Assembly (NCBI GenBank): GCA_964537525.1
Contig: CAZIAB010000014.1
Span: 1 to 18,271 of the forward strand
DNA length: 18,271 nucleotides
Source of the DNA: CAYMDJ01 sp964537525
GTDB lineage: Archaea > Aenigmatarchaeota > Aenigmatarchaeia > QMZP01
Direction of reading: 5' to 3'
This document shows, piece after piece, positions 13,523 through 18,271 of this stretch. Every line of letters starts with the position of its first letter. Position 1 is the first letter of the stretch. The position numbers were made by a program, and so were the translations under genes. Under the pieces are notes generated by a model, which ran no database searches, was not told the origin of the DNA, and saw only the letters and a program-made list of their open reading frames with translations.

Positions 13523-14488
13523 TCAGACCTTTGGCTGGACATTCACGTCAATTTCCTTGCGGAACTCGTAGCAATAGCCATTTATCGTTGCCTCTATTAC
13601 CTTGGTCGTTTTTATCGGTATGTTCCCGACGTCCCAGTCATTGACGGCAAGTATCAGCTTCGGTGATTCCTTGCCTATCAGAATCAGCTTCTTGTTGTTG
13701 AGATTGTCTATCTCATCCTCGAGCAGTTTTTGTAATTGGTTTCCTTCCCCACCCTGGGCGGTTATCGCAATCTGTTCTGATGTTATCCCGGGATTCTGTC
13801 CCCCTTCCTTCTCGTCCCCGCAGTTCGTGAGGAAGCCGTTGCCCTTGTTCTTTATCTGGAATCCGAATACCGTGCTGACCGTTGAATCGTCAGTCCCTGT
13901 ATTTTGGACCGGTATTGGCTGGGTGTCCTCTATCGTGAGGTATGGCTTCAATGGGCCGAAGCTGCCTGAATAAGGAGAGGCCTGTTCTGTGAAGGTTCCC
14001 TCATTGAGCTGTCTCTGCATCTCGGCATAGTCTATCAGGTAGACCTGGGTGACGCTGTTGGTCGTGTACTTGTATTTCGCGCGTATCTTTAGCTTGCACG
14101 TGGAAACTAGCTTGGTGTTCTCATTGGAGTGGAGGGTCCATGATATTTCTGCCTTCTCCCCCGGGATTAAGCCTATCTCCCGGGATTCGTCATCATCTGT
14201 CGTGAAGAGGCCCTCGCAGTAATCGTAAAGCTCAACTGTCACCAAACTGTCGCCACCCTCCAGGGCCCTCGTTGCCTTGTTCTCCACTATGGCTACAAGG
14301 CGGAGGTCCTGGTTCGGAGAGACCTCCTTCGGGAAGGCGTTCAGGCTGCTTATGACATAGACATCGTGCTCCTCTTCATGGGTCGGGGCGCAGGGAAAGC
14401 CTGGGATGCAGAACCCTCCCGGTAGGGTGCAGCCGGACGTGACTATGATGAGAACCAGCGGTAGCAGGAGCATTGTTTTGCGCCACAT
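13523..14488 (-). CDS. Secreted lipoprotein 3 of the paralogous set
   Basis: A 321-residue protein with signal peptide MWRKTMLLLPLVLIIVTSGC and lipobox-like Cys20, followed by a Cys/Pro/Gly stretch (TLPGGFCIPGFPCAP). It shares the plan of its two neighbours but is the most diverged: an N-terminal beta module (VSPNQDLRLVAIVENKATRALEG), the bridge YKYTTNSVTQVYLIDYAEMQRQL, a second module (PYLTIEDTQPIPV ... VFGFQIKNKGNGFLTN) and an end in NGYCYEFRKEIDVNV. It lies 97 bp upstream of lipoprotein 2 and diverges from the pilin-like gene across 34 bp. A surface location is likely; the function is unknown. Confidence 0.75.
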   Translation of the reverse strand: MWRKTMLLLPLVLIIVTSGCTLPGGFCIPGFPCAPTHEEEHDVYVISSLNAFPKEVSPNQDLRLVAIVENKATRALEGGDSLVTVELYDYCEGLFTTDDDESREIGLIPGEKAEISWTLHSNENTKLVSTCKLKIRAKYKYTTNSVTQVYLIDYAEMQRQLNEGTFTEQASPYSGSFGPLKPYLTIEDTQPIPVQNTGTDDSTVSTVFGFQIKNKGNGFLTNCGDEKEGGQNPGITSEQIAITAQGGEGNQLQKLLEDEIDNLNNKKLILIGKESPKLILAVNDWDVGNIPIKTTKVIEATINGYCYEFRKEIDVNVQPKV

Positions 14489-14489
14489 T

Positions 14490-14517
14490 GTATATTATTT
14501 ATCATGAAATGTATATA
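14490..14517. promoter_or_regulatory. Overlapping divergent promoters: lipoprotein 3 / pilin-like gene
   Basis: The whole 34-bp gap is AT-rich. TATATA at 14511-14517 lies about 26 bp from the lipoprotein start at 14488. TATTATTTATC at about 14492-14502 lies about 26 bp from the pilin start at 14523. Each TATA box therefore sits next to the other gene's start site, so simultaneous use looks sterically difficult. Confidence 0.4.
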
Positions 14518-14522
14518 TAACC

Positions 14523-14996
14523 ATGAGGAAACGCAAGGGGCAGATGGTCTTCGAGTTCATAGTGGCAGCCGTGTTTTTCCTGGCGATAATAATGTACGTG
14601 ATAAACCAGCTTAATTTTGCGGTCTCCTTGTACGGGAACGAATACATGATGAATACCCTGGAGTCAAGAGCCATAGAGATTTCTGAAATCCTTGTGAAGA
14701 ATCCCGGTGTCTGGGACAACCAGAGCCCTGTCTCGCCAGGGCTTGCCGTTGAGTGGCCTTTCCTGAACCTGACCAGAATCGGATGGATGGACTCTTATTG
14801 CAATGATAATTACACGGACCTTGGAAAGATGATGGGTGTGGGCCCTGAACTGCATGGCTTCAGGATTGCGATAACAGACGGGGGGAATATCATGGAGTGC
14901 GGGCAGCTCGCAAGAGGAAGAATTAATGCCGTGGTCGAGAGAATCGCTCTGTCAGAGTCAGGAAGCCTGTTGAGGGTGACCGTATGGACGTGGTAG
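14523..14996 (+). CDS. Type IV pilin-like protein with class III signal peptide
   Basis: A 157-residue protein. The N-terminus MRKRKGQMVFEF is a classic archaeal prepilin signal: a short basic leader, a cut expected after Gly6, and Glu at mature position +5, followed by the hydrophobic assembly helix (VAAVFFLAIIMYVINQLNF). A mostly beta C-terminal domain with two cysteines (Cys at about 93 and 128) would project outward. It would be processed by a prepilin peptidase rather than the signal peptidase encoded at 4734. No pilus ATPase or membrane platform gene lies in the window, so it may be a minor pilin or an orphan surface filament protein. It is convergent with the glutamate-synthase-like gene, 4 bp between stops. 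Confidence 0.82.
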   Translation: MRKRKGQMVFEFIVAAVFFLAIIMYVINQLNFAVSLYGNEYMMNTLESRAIEISEILVKNPGVWDNQSPVSPGLAVEWPFLNLTRIGWMDSYCNDNYTDLGKMMGVGPELHGFRIAITDGGNIMECGQLARGRINAVVERIALSESGSLLRVTVWTW

Positions 14997-15000
14997 TGGA

Positions 15001-16194
15001 TTAGTCACCGACGAGCTTTATGCCGCTTATCCTTGACATGCTGAAGGTCAGTGCACGGATATCATTGGTCGTGAGGGCCTTGACGTCATTGCTGCCAGTG
15101 GCGGCAGCGACCATCTTTATCTCCTCGTTGCAGTTGCGGAGGTAGTTGGCAACGCCCTCTGCTGCCTTGCTAACGTTCAGGTTCTTCCTTTTTTCAGGGT
15201 CCTGTGTGGCGACCCCCATCGGGCACTCGCCCTTGTAGCAGAGCCTGCAGTACTTGCATCCCATGGCAACCATCAGCGGGAAGCCTACGAAGACCGCGTC
15301 AGCGCCGAGCGCCAGGGCCTTTGCCATGTCAGCCCCGCAGCTTAGCCCCCCGCCAACGATAAGCTCCTGCTTTGCCCGCATCCTCCTGAGGACAGACCTT
15401 GCCTGGACAATGGCGGGGATTATGGGGATGCCGAAATCATCCAGCATGACCTCTGGCGCCGCGCCAGTCCCGCCGCAGAGGCCGTCTATCGCTATCATGT
15501 CAGGGTTCGCCTTGATGGCGATCCTCACGTCCTTCTCAACGTCGCCCGCGCCGAGCTTTATGATTATGGGCTTGCCTCCGGTCTTCTTTCTGAGCCAGGC
15601 AACCTTCTTCTTCAGGTCAAGCGGAGTCCTTATGTCCGGGTGGGCCGGCGGGGAATGGACGTCCGTCCTGGCCTTGAGCTTCCTCACCTTCATTATATCG
15701 TCCGTGACCTTGTTCGCAGGGAGCAGGCCGCCCTGGCCTGGCTTAGCGCCCTGGCCTATCTTTATCTCTATCGCATCCGCTGAATTGAGGTATTCATCAT
15801 CAACGCCGAACCTTCCTGTGGAATACTGGGCAACGAGAATCTTGGCGCTCTTCCTCTCCTCAGGGAGCATCCCCCCCTCGCCCGTGTTGGTCCATGTCCC
15901 CACGGATGAGCTGGCCTTTGCTATCGCTATTTTCGCCTCCTTGCTGAGCGCTCCGAACGACATGCCAGCAACCACTATGGGCATCGAGACCGTTATCGGC
16001 TTCCTGCTCGTCTTGCCGAGGACCACAGAGGAATCTATCTTGTCCCTGAAGTAGTCGTACGGCCTCCTTGCGAGCTGGGCAGGCACGAAAACGAGGTCAT
16101 CAAAGCTGACCTTGCCGAGCTTTTCCGAGCGCCCCCCGAGGACTGGAGGCTTTGGGGAGAGTGACCTTTCCCTTACGTCCTGGACCCATGCCAT
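15001..16194 (-). CDS. FMN/Fe-S glutamate-synthase-like protein (GltB central domain, stand-alone)
   Basis: A 397-residue protein matching the FMN-binding domain of glutamate synthase, a TIM barrel that reduces 2-oxoglutarate and ammonia-derived imine to glutamate. Signature stretches are VVAGMSFGALSKEAKIAIA, WTNTGEGGMLPEE, KIGQGAKPGQGGLLPA, IDGLCGGTGAAPEVMLDDFG and IVGGGLSCGADMAKALALGADAV. A cysteine cluster near residues 313-326 (CKYCRLCYKGECPMG) is the iron-sulphur site. It lacks both the glutaminase domain and the N-terminal ferredoxin module of longer archaeal forms, and no partner subunit is nearby, so the electron and ammonia donors are unclear. The ATG at 16194 is preferred over the in-frame TTG at 16203 because a TATA box lies 30 bp from the ATG. 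It is divergent from the RCK gene. Confidence 0.88.
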   Translation of the reverse strand: MAWVQDVRERSLSPKPPVLGGRSEKLGKVSFDDLVFVPAQLARRPYDYFRDKIDSSVVLGKTSRKPITVSMPIVVAGMSFGALSKEAKIAIAKASSSVGTWTNTGEGGMLPEERKSAKILVAQYSTGRFGVDDEYLNSADAIEIKIGQGAKPGQGGLLPANKVTDDIMKVRKLKARTDVHSPPAHPDIRTPLDLKKKVAWLRKKTGGKPIIIKLGAGDVEKDVRIAIKANPDMIAIDGLCGGTGAAPEVMLDDFGIPIIPAIVQARSVLRRMRAKQELIVGGGLSCGADMAKALALGADAVFVGFPLMVAMGCKYCRLCYKGECPMGVATQDPEKRKNLNVSKAAEGVANYLRNCNEEIKMVAAATGSNDVKALTTNDIRALTFSMSRISGIKLVGD

Positions 16195-16219
16195 AAAAAT
16201 CAATATTAATATGTTTGTC

Positions 16220-16235
16220 TTCTTAATAAATAATA
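16220..16235. promoter_or_regulatory. Shared AT-rich divergent promoter: GltB-like / RCK protein
   Basis: CTTAATAAATAATAA can serve as a TATA element on both strands. It is about 30 bp from the ATG at 16194 and about 27 bp from the ATG at 16255. With only 60 bp between the genes, the two transcripts probably start on either side of the same element. Confidence 0.45.
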
Positions 16236-16254
16236 ACGGGTTTAACGTGTTCTC

Positions 16255-16899
16255 ATGAAGGTAATAATCGTTGGAGGGGGCAGGGTAGGGGAGAAGCTTT
16301 CAGAGCTACTTGTCAATGAGAAGTATGACGTCGTCATAGTGGAGAGGAACGAGAAGATAGCAGAGGATCTCGGGGAGAAGCTGGACGCTCTCGTCCTCAG
16401 GGGCGACGCGACCGACAGGAAGATTCTCAAGGACGGCAACATAGAGAAGTGCGATGCCGTCATTGCGCTGACCGGGGACGACAAGACCAACCTCATGATA
16501 TGCGAGATTGCAAAGGACTTCAAGGTCCCCAAGATAATATCGAGGATAGTGGATTCCTCTAACGAGAACATATTCACCAAGCTGGGTATAACGGCCAGCA
16601 TAAACACCACGACCTCTGCGATACTCTCCTTCAAGAGGATACTGGACGAGTCGAGCAAGAGGCTGGTGAGCTTCGTGGCAGGGGAGAAGGCAGAGGTCTT
16701 TGAGATGACCGTCAAGAAGAAGTCTCAGATAGCCAACAAGAAAGTGAAGGACTTTGACAAACATGAGTTCTCCATAGCGGGGATATTCAGGGACGGCCAG
16801 TTCATAAAGCCGAGGCCTGACCAGAAGGTCCTTGAGGGCGACGTGGTGGTGATATGCACCCCTGTCAAGGAAGTCGCCTGCGCCGAGAAGCTGTTTTAA
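16255..16899 (+). CDS. trkA: TrkA/RCK-type potassium channel regulatory protein
   Basis: A 214-residue cytoplasmic subunit that gates a Trk/Ktr-type K+ transporter or channel in response to nucleotides. The RCK_N Rossmann domain begins MKVIIVGGGRVG (nucleotide loop residues 7-12), with an acidic residue ending strand 2 (VVIVERN) and the usual LRGDATDRKIL and VIALTGDDKTNLM motifs. The RCK_C domain occupies about residues 140-214 (FEMTVKKKSQIANKKVKDF ... KPRPDQKVLEGDVVVICTP). Length is normal for single-unit archaeal TrkA. No membrane subunit is encoded here. Its last 35 bp overlap the convergent cPGS-like gene. Confidence 0.92.
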   Translation: MKVIIVGGGRVGEKLSELLVNEKYDVVIVERNEKIAEDLGEKLDALVLRGDATDRKILKDGNIEKCDAVIALTGDDKTNLMICEIAKDFKVPKIISRIVDSSNENIFTKLGITASINTTTSAILSFKRILDESSKRLVSFVAGEKAEVFEMTVKKKSQIANKKVKDFDKHEFSIAGIFRDGQFIKPRPDQKVLEGDVVVICTPVKEVACAEKLF

Positions 16900-18211
16900 C
16901 GCTCTTGAGGAAGCGGGCAACTATCTGGTCGAGGTCCGGCCTGCTTATCTCCTCGAGGGTGTAGCGTATCCTGACCACGGGCTTGTTTATCCTGATTATC
17001 CTGCTGAGGCGTATGGGCGTGCCTATTATGACGGCGTCACATTTCGTCCTGTTTATCGTCCTCTCCAGCTCCCCCAGCTGCTTGTCGGAATAGCCCATTG
17101 CGGGGAGGACCTTCCCCAGGTGGGGGTATTTCCTGAAGACCTTACTTATGGAGCCGGAAGCATATGGTCTTGGGTCAACCGGCCTGGCAGAGAACCTCCT
17201 GGCGGCAATCGTTCCTGCGCCGTAGGCCATGCCGCCGTGGGTGAGGGTGGGGCCGTCCTCTATCACGAGGACGCGCTTCCCCCGGATGAGGGAAGGGTTG
17301 CTGACCGATATGGCGGATGCTGCGTCCACGACTAGCGCGGAGGGGTTGGTCTTCTTTATGTTATCCTTGACTGTCCTGATTCCCCTCTTCGGGGCCGTCC
17401 TTTCCTTGTTTATGATTATGACGTCAGCCATCCTGAGGTTGGTCTCTCCGGGATAGTATGAAAGCTCGTGGCCGGGCCTGTGGGGATCTGCCATGACTAT
17501 GTGGAGGTCTGGTTTGAAGAAGGGCGTGTCGTTGTTCCCTCCGTCCCAGATTATTACGTCAGCCTCCTTCTCTGCCTCTTTCAGAATCCTCTGGTAGTCA
17601 ACGCCTGCGAAGAGAAGGTCAGAGTCCTCTATGAGGGGTTCGTATTCCTCCCTCTCCTCGATTGTACATTCGTATTTGTCAAGGTCTTCATAGGTTTCAT
17701 ACCTCTGGCATATCTGCTTCATGAGGTCACCGTAGGGCATGGGATGCCTGACGACGACGACCTTCCTTCCGAGAGATTTCAGTATCATGGATATCTCCCT
17801 GGTGGTCTGGGACTTTCCCGCACCGGTCCGCACGGCGGTTACGGCTATCACGGGTTTGCTTGATTTGAGCATGGTGTACCTGGTTCCCATGAGGACGAAA
17901 TCAGGTCCAAGGGCGTTAACGAGGCTTGCCTTGTGCATGACCTCCATGTGGGGAAGGTCGGAGTAGGCAAGGACCACTTCGTCTATCTTGCGCTTCCTGA
18001 TTATGTCCGGGAGCTCTTTCTCTGGAAGGATGGGTATGCCCCTCGGGTATAGCCTTCCCGCGAGCTCCGGCGGGTATCTCCTCCCTGCTATGTCGGGTAT
18101 CTGCTCTGCCGTGAAACAGACAACCTCATAGCCTCCGTTGTTCCTGAAGCATAGGTTGAAGTTGTGGAAATCCCTTCCTGCAGCGCCCATTATCACGATT
18201 CTTCTCTTCAT
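16865..18211 (-). CDS. Cyclic 2,3-diphosphoglycerate synthetase-like P-loop protein
   Basis: A 448-residue protein of the family named after methanogen cyclic-2,3-diphosphoglycerate synthetase, which closes 2,3-diphosphoglycerate into its cyclic anhydride using ATP. The N-terminal Rossmann part begins RRIVIMGAAGRDFHNFN. The nucleotide site is TAVRTGAGKSQTTRE (about residues 122-137), where the first Walker glycine is replaced, as is common here. Next come VVVVRHPMPYG, DVIIWDGGNNDTPFF, DPHRPGHELSYYPGETNLRMADVIIINK, and VIEDGPTLTHGGMAYGAG with AIGT-like VIIGTPIRLSR near the end. Family members occur in many organisms without cyclic DPG, so the exact substrate is uncertain. A weak AGGGG ribosome site precedes the ATG. 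Confidence 0.85.
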   Translation of the reverse strand: MKRRIVIMGAAGRDFHNFNLCFRNNGGYEVVCFTAEQIPDIAGRRYPPELAGRLYPRGIPILPEKELPDIIRKRKIDEVVLAYSDLPHMEVMHKASLVNALGPDFVLMGTRYTMLKSSKPVIAVTAVRTGAGKSQTTREISMILKSLGRKVVVVRHPMPYGDLMKQICQRYETYEDLDKYECTIEEREEYEPLIEDSDLLFAGVDYQRILKEAEKEADVIIWDGGNNDTPFFKPDLHIVMADPHRPGHELSYYPGETNLRMADVIIINKERTAPKRGIRTVKDNIKKTNPSALVVDAASAISVSNPSLIRGKRVLVIEDGPTLTHGGMAYGAGTIAARRFSARPVDPRPYASGSISKVFRKYPHLGKVLPAMGYSDKQLGELERTINRTKCDAVIIGTPIRLSRIIRINKPVVRIRYTLEEISRPDLDQIVARFLKSVKTASRRRRLP

Positions 18212-18236
18212 CAGAACCCCTTTTTATTATCCGGAT

Positions 18237-18250
18237 TTTAATTATATGTA
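18237..18250 (-). promoter_or_regulatory. TATA box of the cPGS-like gene
   Basis: TATAATTAAAA on the minus strand, about 31 bp before the ATG at 18211. It leaves a short leader containing AGGGG 5 nt ahead of the start. Confidence 0.4.
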
Positions 18251-18271
18251 TATGAGATTGGGGAAATTGCT

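Noticed and set aside
15254..16054. 266-codon open frame on the plus strand opposite the glutamate-synthase-like gene
   Set aside because: It is the antisense shadow of a clearly conserved protein in GC-rich DNA; its translation is low-complexity Ser/Pro/Phe with no recognisable domain.
1..18271. CRISPR array, insertion sequence, attachment site or replication origin
   Set aside because: No regularly spaced direct repeats, transposase or integrase frame, terminal inverted repeats, or origin-box cluster was seen on reading the window.

Overview
This window is archaeal. The evidence is transcription factor S, ribosomal protein S17e, an S26B-type signal peptidase, endonuclease Q, a DUF1512 protein, a class III (archaeal type IV) prepilin, a cyclic-2,3-diphosphoglycerate-synthetase-like protein, many TATA boxes about 25 bp ahead of start codons (leaderless-type promoters), and a pre-tRNA with bulge-helix-bulge introns. 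The lineage cannot be fixed from sequence alone. A small-genome archaeon of the DPANN type is plausible, since multi-intron tRNAs and tight, overlapping gene packing fit it. Most genes look moderately GC-rich by eye. Two stretches are clearly AT-rich: about 1-600 and about 9000-10365.

Layout. 1-3183: the 3' part of a large surface protein, with an AT-rich TolB-like propeller joined by a proline-rich linker to a gingipain-like (C25) region. 3068-4210 (-): a GT4 glycosyltransferase whose 3' end overlaps the surface gene. 4363-6563 (-): an information-processing cluster transcribed S17e > four-CBS/HPF-like protein > signal peptidase I > TFS. 6641-7113 (+): an RNA block with a hairpin leader, tRNA-Asn(GUU) and a tRNA-Phe(GAA) interrupted by three introns. 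7126-8962: a membrane-anchored protein of unknown function (-) and a DUF1512 protein (+). 9005-11454 (+): a LAGLIDADG endonuclease whose stop overlaps the start of endonuclease Q. 11462-14996: three tandem paralogous lipoproteins (-) and a divergent pilin-like gene (+). 15001-18211: a stand-alone FMN/Fe-S glutamate-synthase-like protein (-), an RCK/TrkA protein (+) and a cPGS-like P-loop protein (-).

The most unusual object is the tRNA-Phe at 6942-7100. Removing introns of 15, 33 and 37 nt leaves a 74-nt tRNA in which all four stems pair perfectly. The introns fall at about 37/38, 42/43 and 59/60 (T-loop). All three splice sites obey one geometry: a 4-nt helix strand between 3-nt bulges, cut after the second bulge base. 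Other leads are the homing-endonuclease/EndoQ pair, where the AT-rich composition runs about 175 bp into endoQ; the CBS/HPF fusion next to a ribosomal protein gene; and two antisense 3' gene overlaps. GC estimates are by eye and no database search was run.
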